Source of the DNA: DASQDN01 sp963833675
Lineage (GTDB): Bacteria > Acidobacteriota > Terriglobia > Bryobacterales > Bryobacteraceae
Assembly: GCA_963833675.1 (NCBI GenBank)
Contig: CAWHYW010000008.1
Span: 39,057 to 103,056, forward strand
DNA length: 64,000 nucleotides
Direction: 5' to 3'
Shown: in pieces, positions 1 through 11,016 of the stretch
Layout of the letters: every line of letters begins with the position of its first letter
How positions within the stretch are numbered: the stretch's first letter is position 1
Translations under genes and position numbers: made by a program
Notes under the pieces: model-generated
Told to the model about the DNA's origin: nothing
Databases searched by the model: none
Seen by the model: only the letters and a program-made list of their open reading frames with translations

Positions 1-1378
1 TCGAAGTGTTTCACGCCAAGGCGTCAGCGCCAGATTCGCAATCAAGTCCAGAACAAACAACTGTTGCGGCGCATCGCCCTCCAATAGAGTTCGATCAATC
101 ACGCGGACCGTGAGAGCGTCGGTAACGCTCACTTCCAGATCCTCCAGCGGTAGTTGCCGTTTGGCAATAGCAGACTGAAGTTCTGAAACGTAGAGCGAGC
201 GAAGCTTTACGAGCGAGATAACCCACGCGCCGCAAAATGCTAAAGAAACAAGGCTGAGCTGAGGAAGAGTCAGCACGTACAGGAGCACGAATATGCCTAC
301 GCCCGAGATGCCTTCGGTGATGCTTTTCAAGCTGCCGCTGATGAACGGCTTGGCATTGCGGCGCACTTCCGGCGAGACCGGAAGCCAAAGCAGCTCCAGA
401 GCACCGTTGTGTAGCGTGTAACGAAAAGTCTGATCGGAGAACCGGGACAGGACTGCGCTTGACAGCACAGGCCAGAACAAAACCGACATGGAGCCAAAGC
501 CCAACATGAACGGCAGGATCGCCATAACCACGACGGCGCCGAATGATTGAAACAACCGGCTCGCAATAACGAACTGCAGCAATAAGAGTGCTTAACCCCG
601 TTGTCGCATAGAATTGGCCGAAGAATCCGACCAGATCGGCTTCGGTACGCAGGGAGGATGAGGAAATGATCTTGAACTGATAGTCAACAATGGACGCGAC
701 CACAGCGGCGCAGACCACAATGACTGCGATGGTACGGAGATACGGGGATCGAACTCTTTTCTCGCTTCTCCCCTTGGTGGCCGGCTGCGAGCGAATCACG
801 GGTACTCGGGGAAGCCTGGTGGTCAATACGGCAATCGCAGCGGCGCCGATCAGGAGTCCGCAAACCAGCCAGAGAAGGGTGTCTGTGCCGTATGCTTTCG
901 AAAACGGCTTCAATTGGGGGCCGATGATGATCGCGGCCAACGAGCCTCCGCCGCCGATAATCGGAAACAGTCGCTTGGCTTGTCTCGAGTCCAGGATCTC
1001 GCCCGCAAGCAACCAGAACTGGAGCACCGTAAGTACGTTAATTACTTCCATCCAGACGTAGAGGACCGGAATGACCCATCCCTCCAATCTGAACTGAAGC
1101 ATGGCCAAGGTCACGGCAAAGACGACACATATTAGCGGGACTAGCGTCTTCGACCGGAAATTCCGCTCCAGCCGCGTGAAGCTTGCGATCGCGAGCGCCA
1201 CAGCGATTGCCGCTGCGACAGCCATCAAAGGGAGCAGCGATTTGTTATAGCGACTGAGAAAAAACGCATCCCGAGCCGATTTTCCGGCGATGGTGACGGC
1301 AACGACCCACACGTATTGCAGTAAAAGGAAAGCTACCTTGCGTCTCTCTTCCGGGAGAACTCCTAGCAGTTTGAACAT
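1..1378 (-). CDS. ATP/ADP-carrier-like MFS transporter (partial, frameshifted)
   Basis: The ATG is at 1378 on the minus strand and the gene runs off the left edge, so the C-terminus is missing. The first 266 or so residues are a chain of hydrophobic segments separated by short basic loops, with the motif GGGGSLAAIIIGPQL that I associate with the nucleotide/ATP-ADP carrier (NTT/Tlc-like) group of MFS proteins. Near 580 the frame changes: after FYATTG the coherent reading continues as LLLQFVIASRLFQSFGAVVV and stays open to position 1, ending in a soluble stretch (VRVIDRTLLEGDAPQQLFVL, then NLALTPWRE) that may begin the regulatory or HEAT-like domain often fused to these carriers. Whether it moves nucleotides cannot be read from the sequence. 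Confidence 0.6.
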
Positions 1379-1535
1379 TAAAGTCGGCCATCGATCCCAA
1401 GCCGCTATTGCAAAGCTAAGACGTCATCCTCTGCCCCCGAGTCGCAAAAGTATGTCACGATCGCGCACTTTGTACATCGCGTCTGTTCACCGGGCATCTA
1501 ACGGGAGATTCCGGGTTTGTGTGAGTAAGCGGCCA

Positions 1536-4507
1536 ATGATATCGTTCGGACCTTTCCGGCTCGACACCGCCAATCAGCGGCTGTATCGCGATTCCGAGGA
1601 AACACAACTGACACCGAAGGCCTCGGCGATCCTCGAATATCTAATCAGGCGCCAAGATGAACTGGTTACCCACAATGAGCTTTTGGACATTGTGTGGCAC
1701 GGCGTTCATGTTCAGCCGGAAGTTCTGAAAGTCTACATCGCCGAGTTGCGGAGGGCGCTCGGCGATTCGGCCGATAAGCCCAGATATATCAAGACTGTCC
1801 ACGGTCGTGGCTACAGATTCATTCGAACCCTTGAATCAGGTGAGGGCATTCGAAAACAGGCCAGACCAGCACTTCTGATTGGCCGGGCACAAGAACTCGC
1901 GTTGCTGCAGAAAATTCTCGACAAGGCAGCGGGCGCTGAACGCCAGATGGTTTTCATCACGGGCCAAAGCGGAATCGGAAAGACAGTTCTTCTGAACGAG
2001 TTCATTCGGCGATTGGAACGGCGGCCCGGAATTTGTGCCGCTACAGGGCTCGTGGCGCAGGTAAAGCCCGAAACCGAACCATTTTCTCCCATTCTGGATG
2101 CAGTCGGAAACATGTTCGAAACACAGGACGGGCAAGGGCTTCTATCCGCGTTTCGCGAGTGCGCTCCCTGCTGGCTGATCCAATTTCCCACGCGTCTCGA
2201 CCCGGCAGATGCCGTTACGCATCCACAAAGACCTGGCAGGAGCAACCTCGCAGCGGATGATTCGCGAGTTCGCCGACGCCGTCAACCTTTTTTGTCGAGA
2301 CGCAATGATGGTGCTGGGTCTTGACGATCTGCAGCGCGCAGATCATTCGACTTTGGATTTGCTGAACTATCTTGCTTCCGTGACATCTCCTGCAAAGCTG
2401 TTGATAATCGCCACTGTGGGAGAAGAGGCGGACTCGGGACACGTTCGCAGTCTGATTGCGCCCCTGAAGGCGCGAGGATGTTGCGAGGAAATCGCATTGT
2501 CCGGACTTACGCAGCAAAACGTTGAAGAATTTCTAAGCGTTCGCTACGCGTCATCCAATCTGGAGTCCGCGCTCTCCGGCCCGCTGTACAAGTTATCGGG
2601 CGGAGTGCCGCTTTTCCTCATCTCGGCGGCCCACTATATCGAAGCACAGAACTGGATTCTCAAGACGGAACACGGCTGGGTCCTGTCGGCCGCGGCCGTG
2701 CGTCTCGAGGAGCTTGTTCCTCCGACCTTGAACGAACTTATCGACCAGAGCCTTCAGCGCCTTACAACTGAAGAGCAACAGATCCTGGAAGCCGCCAGCA
2801 TTGTTGGGGTTGAGTTCACTGCAAGTCTCGTCGCCGCCGCGTTGGATGCGCCACTCAGCGAAGTCGAGGAACGCCTTAATCAGCTCGTACGGCAGTGGGG
2901 GATGGCTGCAGGTCATAGGCTTTGCGTACACGCCTGATGGGGAAACTTCTCCCAAGCTCGCCTTCATTCACGAACTCTATCGGGAAGTGCTCCATTTCCG
3001 TCAGTCGGCTGCTGAGAGGGTACAACGGCACCGGCGCGTGGCGATATCGCTTGAAAAACAACTTGCGCAGAACTCCGGCGAGTCGGCGTCGGTGTTGGCG
3101 CTCCATTTTGCTGCGGGCAAGTATTGCTCTAAAAGTATCGAGTACCTGCGAGCAGCTGCAAAGAACGGTTTGCGCCGCTACGCCGGCGCAGAAGCCGCGG
3201 CTTTGCTGACCGAGGCGCTGAAACTGACATCCGGTCTAGCGCGAAGTTCACGAGTGAAGAATGAACTCGAAATCCTCAATGATCTGGGCGTCGCTTACTT
3301 CACGTGTGGCGATTTCGATCATTGCTCGCGCGCCTGGCACGAAGCGGCAACGAAGGCGATCAGGTACGGATCGGGTCGACATTGCCATCCAAGCCATGTC
3401 GCGTTTGGCTTTTCCGGTCGGCTGGAACGATCCAACACGGCTTCCGTCGATCGCAGATCGCGTGCTGGCGCAGGTCGACAAAATCGACGACCCAATCAAG
3501 CGCGCAGAAGTAACGATTAATGCATTGGGTTTACGCGACGTCGCCGGAGTATGGAAAGCGGAAGACTCCTGCAGGGCGGTTGCAGCGCTTGCCGAGATCG
3601 TGCAGGGCGGCGACCTCGTCCAAATAGCCTCGGCCCAAACCATCGCCGCACGTTTTCGCTTACGAAATGCAGAGTATCAAGAGGCCATCTCCAAGTTTGA
3701 GGAGAGCCTTGCCAGTCGTGATGCAGCACGACGTCATGGATGTCATGCGCGCCGAGTGGGGACTCTCCTGGGCTTTGCTTCATGCCGGGCAATGGGGACG
3801 TATGCAATCGGTCGCGACATCGGCCGCGGCGCACGCCGCTAAGAATGCCAACAGCAAAGTGGAAGCCCTATTCACATACACTACTCGCTTGGCTGCATGT
3901 CGAGAGCGGCGCGTACGAATCCGCGGAGAGCCTGTGCCGGCGAGCGTTCGAATTAGCCGGAAATCCGGAGCGTGGCGTTGGTGTCGCGATGCTTCACATC
4001 ATCATGGCGATGGCCACGCGCGGACATCACAATGCCGATATTTCGCTCGATCATATCCAGCGTGCTTTCGATACCAATCCTCCGGAAACCCACTTGGCAC
4101 GCTTGTTGATCGAGATAAACTCGCTCTGGAGACTCATCTGATGAACGACGAATCTCGATAAAGTTGGCGCGGCGCCCGGCGTGTGTTGCAGCTTTCGGCC
4201 GGGTCGCCCGAGAAAACCTGGAAAGCGGTCGCGCTTAGCGTTTGTGCAAAGGTATCCAAGCTTACCAATCAACCCGAACGCGCTCAGGAGTACTTGAAAT
4301 CGGCTTTGAACTTGATTGATAGCGCCGATCTACCTCTGGCAAAATGGCGGGTGGAGGCAGCGGCCGCCGACGTGCTGAGTTCGGAGTGAAGTGATGAGAA
4401 GAGACGGTTTAGAGAGCGAAGTACGAGAATCCCGCCGGCGATTATTCGACTCGCTGGCAAACCAGGATCCGCTGAGGCATTTTCTTGAGGCGAAAGCTTC
4501 GGCGTAG
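1536..4507 (+). CDS. Winged-helix / AAA ATPase / TPR transcriptional regulator (multiply frameshifted)
   Basis: A one-component regulator of about 990 codons. Residues 1-95 form an OmpR/ToxR-type winged helix (starts MISFGPFRLDTANQRLY; contains HGRGYRF). A P-loop ATPase follows, with GQSGIGKT near residue 142 and a Walker-B-like LGLDDLQRAD after the first frame change, then a helical TPR-like region to the end. The reading changes frame near 2210, 2905, 3375, 3720, 3880, 4145 and 4390, and each new frame continues the same fold without a gap. The last piece (ATG-like 4394, stop near 4507) reads SRRRLFDSLANQDPLRHFLEA, the expected C-terminus. The ATG at 1536 starts exactly at the DNA-binding domain; a GTG at 1521 is also possible. 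Family members use ATP hydrolysis with a TPR sensor to control transcription; the target is unknown. Confidence 0.65.
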
Positions 4508-4617
4508 CGCCCGAGCTTAATCGGTAAGTTACCCAAAGGTTCTCCCCAAACATTGTGAGCGATTGGTGGTCTCATCAGCATCTGAGCATTCGAGGCGAAG
4601 TGCACACCGGTCGAACT

Positions 4618-5384
4618 ATGAAGGTACGTATACTCGGCTCCGCTGTCGGAGCACCATCGTGTCTGCAATATGTAAGCTCGTACGTTGTGAATGACGGAAT
4701 AGCTATCGATGCAGGACGCTTAGGGCTCAACGGTACTCCCGTCCAACAGGGCGGCGATTCGAAATATTTTTCTTACTCATTGTCATCTCGATCACATCGC
4801 GACGCTGCCTATTTTCCTCGAAAATACGCTCAAAGTCGGCCAGGAGCCAGTCGCCGTCTATGGTCATCCGGAAACGCTGGCCGCCCTACAAAGGCACATC
4901 TTCAACGACATCATATGGCCGGATTTCGTGCGCTTGACCACACCTGATCTTCCATTCCTTAGGTTGTGTCCGATCGAGGCGGAAGTTCCCTTCCAGATCG
5001 ACGGATTGTCAGTAGTTCCCGTAGCTGTTGATCACCTCGTTCCGACATATGGCTACATCATGACGGATGGCTCTTCAACCGTCATTTTCGGCGGTGATTC
5101 CGGTCCGACTCACCGCATATGGCAACTTGCCGGTAACTTCCCCGCCCCGAGAACTGTATTCCTCGAAGCTTCTTTCCCGAATGCGATGGAACGCCTGGCC
5201 CACGATTCCTTGCCATCTCACTCCGCGGCTGGTGGCAAAGGAAATCAACAAAATGCCGGAGGTGAAAACCATTATCGCCGTCCACATAAAAGCGCAGTTT
5301 CGTGAAGCGACGGTACGTGAACTCCATGAGTTGAAGATCCCAAATCTGGTGATCGGAAATCCGGAAACCGACTACCAGCTCTGA
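4618..5384 (+). CDS. Class II 3',5'-cyclic-nucleotide phosphodiesterase (MBL fold, frameshifted)
   Basis: A metallo-beta-lactamase-fold protein of about 255 residues. It starts MKVRILGSAVGAP and, after a frame change near 4750, carries THCHLDHIATLPIF, the HxHLDH metal-binding signature of class II cAMP phosphodiesterases. Downstream are VPVAVDHLVPTYGYI, FGGDSGPT (metal-bridging Asp) and AVHIKAQF (last metal His). A second frame change lies near 5210, after which the reading resumes HLTPRLVAKEINK. The gene ends 8 bases before the start of the adenylate cyclase, so the two are very probably one operon. The predicted reaction is hydrolysis of cAMP to AMP. The domain order and metal ligands are seen directly; cAMP rather than cGMP as substrate is inferred from the neighbour. 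Confidence 0.72.
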
Positions 5385-5392
5385 GAGAGTAA

Positions 5393-7514
5393 GTGAGCAT
5401 CCGATACAAACTGCTTTGCGTGCTGCTGTTGATCGGCGCCGGCGCTGTCATCACCACCGGATTCCTCGGCTATCAAGCCGGCAAGCGTGGATTGACACAG
5501 TCTGCGATGAACCATCTGAGTGGAATTCGCCGATCCAAAGCGCGTCAGATCGAGGCATACTTTCGGACAGTTCGGAGTCAGGTTCGCACGCTGCGGGAGA
5601 ACCGTATCGCGATAGATGGCGTTCGCGCATTCACCTCCGAATTTAATGACCTCGATGGACCGAAGCCCGGTCCCGAGTTGGAGACCGACATCGCAAATTA
5701 TTACAAAACTGAATATCTGCCGAAATTGCAAAAGCTCGTGCCAGCCCGAGCTGCTTTCGAGAACTACATGCCTACCGGGCGCGGCGCGTACGCCCTCCAA
5801 CAAGCATTTCTGGTGAGAAATCCATTTCCAACGGGCAGTAAGGAGTTGCTGGAAGCCTCTGGAGATGTTCGTGGCTACAGCCGCGTGCATGCGGCATATC
5901 ACCGATCATTCCGAAAGATCACCGAGGAGTTCGGGTATTACGATCTGTTTCTTATCGATATCATGAGCGGCCAAATCGTCTACACGGTCAAAAAAGAGGT
6001 CGACTTCGCAACCAGCCTCTATGTCGGACCCTACCGGAATAGCGGTCTGGCAAACGCCTTTAAACAATTGCGAGATGCGCGAGATGATAAAGCCTTGAAT
6101 GAAGTCGTCATCTCCGATTTCGAAATGTACGAACCTTCCTATGGAGCGCCCGCCGCATTCGCCGCCGCCGTAATCCGCGACACCGACTCCGTGTTGGGCG
6201 TCCTTGCTATACAGCTCTCAAACGAAGAAATCGACAAAGTCGTGTCCGGAAACCGCGGATGGGAACAGGAAGGATTGGGCAAGAGCGGCGACTCCGGTAT
6301 CGTAGGTCCCGACTACCTTCTCCGTTCCAATGCCCGCGGCTTTCTCCAGCGTCGTGAGGAAGCGCTGGACCAGATGCGCGATCGCGGCGTACCGGTGGAC
6401 ACGATCGCACGAATACGCGCATACGGGTCTACAGTACTTCAACAGCGAGTTCGCCTTCCCTCTGTCGAGGCCGCCCTCGCCGGAGAAGAAGGGACACGTA
6501 TCCAAGTGGGATCGGCCGGCAGGGCTTCTTTGGTTTCCTACATGCCTTTACACATTCCTGGACTGCATTGGACGATTGCGTCCAGAATCGATCTCTCAGA
6601 AGCTCTCGCGCCTGTCGATCAGTTCGGAAGGGCGCTCTTATTGGTGGGGTTACTCACGATCGCCGTGACAACAGTCATCGCTCTCTTGCTGACTCGAACG
6701 ATACTCCAGCCGGTAACCCGTCTTGTCAGCGCGGCGTTGCGAGTCAAAGCAAGTGACTTGACGGCTTACGTACCGGTAACCAGCAAGGACGAGTTGGGAT
6801 TGCTCTCCCGGACGTTCAACAACATGGTGGCGAGTATCCGCGAGAAGACCGAGATCATCGAGCAGAAAAATCGCGAGAATGAACAACTATTGTTGAATAT
6901 TCTGCCTGGTCCTATCGCGGAAAGGCTGAAGGGCGGCGAGACGAGAATTGCCGATAGTTTTGCCGAGGTCACCGTGCTGTTTGCCGATATCGTCGGTTTC
7001 ACGAATCTGTCTTCGACGACGTCGCCGAGAGATCTTGTACACATGCTCAACGATCTGTTCACGCGATTCGACCAGTCTGCGCACCGAAACGGCGTCGAGA
7101 AAATCAAAACGATTGGCGATGCGTACATGGCTGTCGCGGGCTTAACTGATCCCGCACCCGGATCATAGCCGTAGAATCGTAAAGCTCGCGCTTGAAATGC
7201 TGGACCACGTTCGTGATTTCCGCGAGGAAAACGGAGTGCCCTTGTCCGTTCGGATCGGTGTCAATTCCGGCCCGGCCGTCGCAGGCGTGATCGGATCATC
7301 AAAGTTCATTTACGACCTGTGGGGCGATACTGTAAACGTTGCGAGCCGCATGGAATCGCATGGAGTACCAGGAATGATCCAGATCACTCGACCCGTGTAC
7401 GAAAGCCTCAAGGACGAGTTTGAATTTGAGGAGCGCGGTACGGTCGAGGTGAAAGGAAAGGGCGCATTGGAAGCTTGGCTATTGTGCTCGCCTGAGTACG
7501 CCGGAAGGCATTGA
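5393..7514 (+). CDS. Membrane class III adenylate cyclase with periplasmic sensor and HAMP (frameshifted)
   Basis: Starts at GTG 5393 behind a GAGAGAG ribosome site. Residues 7-27 are a membrane segment; residues 30-410 form a large Cache-like extracytoplasmic domain; residues 412-436 are a second membrane helix; a HAMP (LQPVTRLVSAALRVKASD) and a short coiled coil lead to the catalytic domain. The metal Asp residues are in LFADIVGF (near 530) and IGDAYM (near 574). The Lys of EKIKTIG and the Asp of YDLWGDTVNVASRM match the ATP-selecting pair of true adenylyl cyclases, and the Asn and Arg of TVNVASR are present. One frame change near 7145 splits the catalytic domain; the other frame reads PHPDHSRRIVKLALEM directly across it. 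It would couple an external ligand to cAMP synthesis, opposed by the phosphodiesterase upstream. Confidence 0.82.
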
Positions 7515-7538
7515 TGTGTCAATACCCTCCCGGCGTAC
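7496..7538. terminator. Hairpin between convergent genes, probable bidirectional terminator
   Basis: The 9-base arms GTACGCCGG (7496-7504) and CCGGCGTAC (7530-7538) are perfectly complementary. An inner ATTGA/TCAAT stem lies within the 25-base loop. The structure covers the cyclase stop codon and ends shortly before the stop of the convergent DUF4136 gene. There is no long T run, so the mechanism is uncertain. Confidence 0.45.
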
Positions 7539-7555
7539 AGCCAGTATGGCGCTTG

Positions 7556-8098
7556 CTAAGACGCTTTGGGCGGATAATTCTTGAACAGCTTGGTCATTGC
7601 CTTCGCTAAGTTCTTCTGGCGTTTTTCGGGCTTTGCCTTAGGATCCAGAGTTTTGGTTGCCGTGCCACGCCAAACCAGTTGCTTTTTCGCTGGGTTGTAC
7701 ATGTCGACAGCTAAAGATCCAATATAGAGCGTCGACGTTGTAGCTGTGGATATGCCCGGAGATCCGCCGTAGCGCCAGCCAGGTCCATATCCCCACCCGC
7801 TATCGAAGGACGTCACCTCTTTCTCGGTGTTGACGGCGGTCTGATAACCGACGAACAAATCCGCAGAGTCGCTGTCCGTCTTGGACAATCCTTTTTTGGC
7901 GAGTTCGGCATCAATCGCCTCGCGAATCTGTCGATCGGTCAAATCATCAGGCCTTTGCGCGCCCTTCATCTCGACCCACTTATAGGTTTTGAATTTTGAA
8001 AAATCCGCCTGCGCGTCGAAGTTGTACCTCGTATCTTGCGCCAGAGCGGTCGCACTGAACGCAGCGAATACCGTTATTGCGATAAGCCAGAGCTTCAT
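7556..8098 (-). CDS. DUF4136 family secreted protein
   Basis: An intact gene of about 180 residues. The start MKLWLIAITVFAAFSATALA is a signal peptide with an AxA-like cleavage site, and an AAAGGAG ribosome site lies just upstream of 8098, which is why I prefer it to the ATG 57 bases further upstream. The mature part has the DUF4136 pattern: FSKFKTYKWV near the start, a REAIDAELAKKGL helix, a central strand with LAVDMYNPAKKQLVWRGTA, and a C-terminal KAMTKLFKNYPP helix. DUF4136 proteins are exported small proteins or lipoproteins of unknown function. No lipobox Cys is visible. A paralogue sits at 20595-21134 in this window. Confidence 0.75.
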   Translation of the reverse strand: MKLWLIAITVFAAFSATALAQDTRYNFDAQADFSKFKTYKWVEMKGAQRPDDLTDRQIREAIDAELAKKGLSKTDSDSADLFVGYQTAVNTEKEVTSFDSGWGYGPGWRYGGSPGISTATTSTLYIGSLAVDMYNPAKKQLVWRGTATKTLDPKAKPEKRQKNLAKAMTKLFKNYPPKAS

Positions 8099-8261
8099 CG
8101 AACGCGTCTCCTTTGCCTCAAAAAACTCGAGTCTGCCTGAGCGATTCTGGAACATGCAGCGATTCCCCAGCAGCGGAACTTAGATGCTCTGCAAACGACA
8201 GCGAAGCAAAAAATGAATTGAGGTTAGGGGGAATCAGTTACTTAGGAATACTCACCGGCAG

Positions 8262-10646
8262 CTATTCGAAGTACTCCTCCGGCGAGGGCAGCTTCGGCGG
8301 CTTGACCGGTAGCGTCGAACCAAATTCCGTAACATTTTCCTGCCAGTCACGATGCAAACGGCGGGTGAGTTCCTGAAATTCCGGATCGTTGCGGTATGGG
8401 CGTAGCAGGGGCTGATTGATCAGCCAGCGATAACTGCTAAGGTTGGTCCAATGTTCTATCTGGTCGATCATGATCGTCTTCTTTCCCGCTGCTGCGCACA
8501 AGAGCGCAACATAATCCGATCGACGGCGTTCGTTGAGCGACAAGCCGTCCAGGACCCGGGCCGCTTCCGCCTTGTGACCATGTGCAGCCTGAATAAGCGC
8601 TTCCAACGCACTTGCAACATTTGCAGCCCCCGGTGGCTCGTGTCGTAGCGGCCGTTTCAGGATTTCCGCTGCGCGATCGGGCTTGCCGGCGCGAATTAGG
8701 ATGCCGGCCATCGAGGTCCTCCAGGTACCGCTTTTCTGTTCCACCGTTTCGAGGGTTTGAATCGCCGCCGGAAACCGTCCCAGGCGGGAGAGTTGTCCCG
8801 CCTGAACTTCAATTGAGCCTTGCATGAAAGGATCCGCCTCAATAGCCTTTTCGATTTCGGCAAGCCCGGATTCCCAGAAGCCCATTCCCTCGTAGGCCAT
8901 GGATAGCTGGGCAAGCGTAGTGGAGTTGCCCGCGCCGTCTTTCTGAGCGGCGCGTAGGTGTTTCAAAGCTAAACGTGGTTGTCCGAGATCGACAAAGATT
9001 GCTCCGCGAACCGACTGAGCCTTGCTGTTTTCAGGTTCCAGAGCCAATGCCGAGTCTGCCAACTGTGCCGCTTTGTGGAGGACTTCCAATTGGTTGCCGT
9101 GCGGCGGAAATGCGGCGCGGCGATACAGTTGCGCAAACTCGATCATTGCATCAACGTAGTTTGGATCGATGGCCAGGCTTTGACTAAGCAACTCCTCGGC
9201 CTGCTCGAAATCGCTGGAAGAGTGGCTGTTCCAGAACTGAGATACGAAAAAGCTAGCCTTCATCAGCCGATCGAGAGCTTGCGGATTAACTCTAGCCGGG
9301 GGAGATGGAACTCGCCCTTCGGTCCCTACAATCAGTGACATCGCCTGTACCGCGCCATCGGATATGTCATCGAATGTCTGAAAAACCTCCGGCCATCTGC
9401 CGCCATAGCTCCTTGTCCAGGAGTATTTGCCGTCAGCGATGTGCGTCAGCCTTGCGGTAACCTCGAACGTGTCTCCTCTTTTGAAAAGAGTACCGTCAAG
9501 GACATAATCGATTCGCAATTTTTGGTGAAGGTACTCAGTCGATAGTTGATCTGCTTTGCCCGGCGGCAGGAAGCGCGAAGAAACGACATCAACACCGGGC
9601 AACGATGCCAGACGGGACGTCAGTAGTTCGGCGATGCCGCGGCAATAAGCTTCATCTTCGGATTCTTCGCTGACATTTGTGAATGGCAGAATTATGACAC
9701 GATAATTCGGCGTGGGAGCCGTTGGACTTCCGGTTCTCTGCCATTGAAGATAAGCAAACACTGCAATTACGACTAGCAGGAGCGCCGACAAGGCTGTGGC
9801 GAGCACGACAGTCTTTCGGTATCCCGACTGGTCGGCTGAACTACTCTGGTCTGGCGCCGCGGCGGGAAGCGCGAGATCTTCCAGAATCTCGCCGGCATTC
9901 GCGTAACGTAGTTCCGGATCGTGTGCAAGGCAGCGATGTACCACTTGGAACAATGGCAGCGGCATCGCGTTCCCTGCTCGACTGATTAACTCGTCGGGTT
10001 TCTCCGGAGGCGGAGTTCCATGGCAGGCTAGCCAGATCAGCGCCCCGAAACACCATACGTCGGATCGTATATCCGGCTCCGACCCCGCGGCCCATTCCGG
10101 CGCCCTACAGCCTTCGAAACTATAATGATTTACGTCAACTAGGGGACTAAGACCGAAAGGCATAAGCGCCGGGTGTGCCCGCTCGGACGCCTTCCCTACA
10201 TCCACGTTTACGGAAAACGGGTTCAGATTGGCATGCGTCATCCCGAGAGAATGAGCCGGCGCCAGTGCTGCTGCGAACTCCCTGGCGAAACCGAGGGCTC
10301 GATCGAAGGAAAGCGTCTCCTGCTCCACATATTCGCGGAGCGGCCTGCCGGGCAAAGGAGCCGTGACAATGATGACACGTTCTTCGGTCGCTTCCACGTT
10401 ATAAACGGCCGCAATATTCGCTTGATCTACGACGGGCGCTCGTGTCCGGTTCAATAGACTGTGTCGCCTTTGCTCATCTTCCAGTGCTAATCTGGTCGGC
10501 AAAATTACAATTACCGAGCGTTGGAGGTGAAGAGAATTCGCTTCATACGCCGATTGCCACTTGTTCACACATGTGCGTTTAACCAGTTCGTAATGGGAAA
10601 TTACGCGGGCCGGACAGATCCGAGTCTGAACAGTCGCGGCTTGCAA
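8262..10646 (-). CDS. Pseudokinase / TolB-like / TPR membrane protein
   Basis: An intact frame of about 794 codons. Residues 16-265 have a Ser/Thr protein kinase fold (ISHYELVKR at the start, RAPEW and SDVWCFGALIW in the C-lobe), but the catalytic residues are gone: the VAIK lysine position reads VIVIL, HRD has become HAN in THANLNPFSV, and DFG has become PFG. A single membrane helix follows (VVLATALSALLLVVIAVFAY, about 278-300), then a TolB/FlgO-like domain (VIILPFTNVSEESEDEAYC), then several TPRs to the end. It overlaps by 68 bases the winged-helix gene upstream (10579-11016) in another frame; the kinase-like part starts exactly where the winged helix ends, so one protein of about 915 residues with a single indel near 10605 is likely. 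Confidence 0.7.
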   Translation of the reverse strand: MQAATVQTRICPARVISHYELVKRTCVNKWQSAYEANSLHLQRSVIVILPTRLALEDEQRRHSLLNRTRAPVVDQANIAAVYNVEATEERVIIVTAPLPGRPLREYVEQETLSFDRALGFAREFAAALAPAHSLGMTHANLNPFSVNVDVGKASERAHPALMPFGLSPLVDVNHYSFEGCRAPEWAAGSEPDIRSDVWCFGALIWLACHGTPPPEKPDELISRAGNAMPLPLFQVVHRCLAHDPELRYANAGEILEDLALPAAAPDQSSSADQSGYRKTVVLATALSALLLVVIAVFAYLQWQRTGSPTAPTPNYRVIILPFTNVSEESEDEAYCRGIAELLTSRLASLPGVDVVSSRFLPPGKADQLSTEYLHQKLRIDYVLDGTLFKRGDTFEVTARLTHIADGKYSWTRSYGGRWPEVFQTFDDISDGAVQAMSLIVGTEGRVPSPPARVNPQALDRLMKASFFVSQFWNSHSSSDFEQAEELLSQSLAIDPNYVDAMIEFAQLYRRAAFPPHGNQLEVLHKAAQLADSALALEPENSKAQSVRGAIFVDLGQPRLALKHLRAAQKDGAGNSTTLAQLSMAYEGMGFWESGLAEIEKAIEADPFMQGSIEVQAGQLSRLGRFPAAIQTLETVEQKSGTWRTSMAGILIRAGKPDRAAEILKRPLRHEPPGAANVASALEALIQAAHGHKAEAARVLDGLSLNERRRSDYVALLCAAAGKKTIMIDQIEHWTNLSSYRWLINQPLLRPYRNDPEFQELTRRLHRDWQENVTEFGSTLPVKPPKLPSPEEYFE

Positions 10647-11016
10647 AAATCGGAACGTACCCGCCCTTCGGAATCGTTATAATGACCGGATCAATCAGCC
10701 CTTCTTCCGCGTAATAACGATCCAGTTTGGACCTTACCCTCCGTACCTCCACCCGCACAATGTTGTCAGAACTCGGATCGAAGTTTGTTGCGCGGCCAAA
10801 TACATTGAGGGCAATGGAATACTCTTTTAGATTGTTGCGTGTACCATCGACGCTCCCGGACAGCGTCTCACCTACCAGGAATGAGAGTAGACGCGCCGCC
10901 TGCGGGGACTTAGAGAAGATCGGGCTCGCAAGAATGCGTTCGAGTTCCTTGAGCACATCGCTCGTGTCCGGATCACGCGGTTCGGAATGTAAACTTTGCT
11001 GGTCAGCTTGAGCCAT
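10579..11016 (-). CDS. Winged-helix-like DNA-binding domain, probably the N-terminus of the pseudokinase
   Basis: 145 codons. It begins MAQADQQSLH and contains LERILASPIFSKSPQAARLL followed by a basic recognition-like stretch VRVEVRRVRSKLDRYYAEEG and the winged end VIITIPKGGYVPIF. This is the N-terminal DNA-binding-like domain found in acidobacterial TPR regulators. The reading stops at NFPLRTG, but around GGCCCGCGTAAT it can be joined to the next frame to give SGPARVISHYELVKR, where the kinase-like fold begins. A separate small DNA-binding protein, translationally coupled to the pseudokinase, is the alternative. Confidence 0.6.
   Translation of the reverse strand: MAQADQQSLHSEPRDPDTSDVLKELERILASPIFSKSPQAARLLSFLVGETLSGSVDGTRNNLKEYSIALNVFGRATNFDPSSDNIVRVEVRRVRSKLDRYYAEEGLIDPVIITIPKGGYVPIFASRDCSDSDLSGPRNFPLRTG

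Noticed and set aside
5393..7514. Programmed frameshift in the adenylate cyclase
   Set aside because: No slippery heptamer was seen at about 7145, and comparable single-base changes are found in dozens of unrelated genes of the window.
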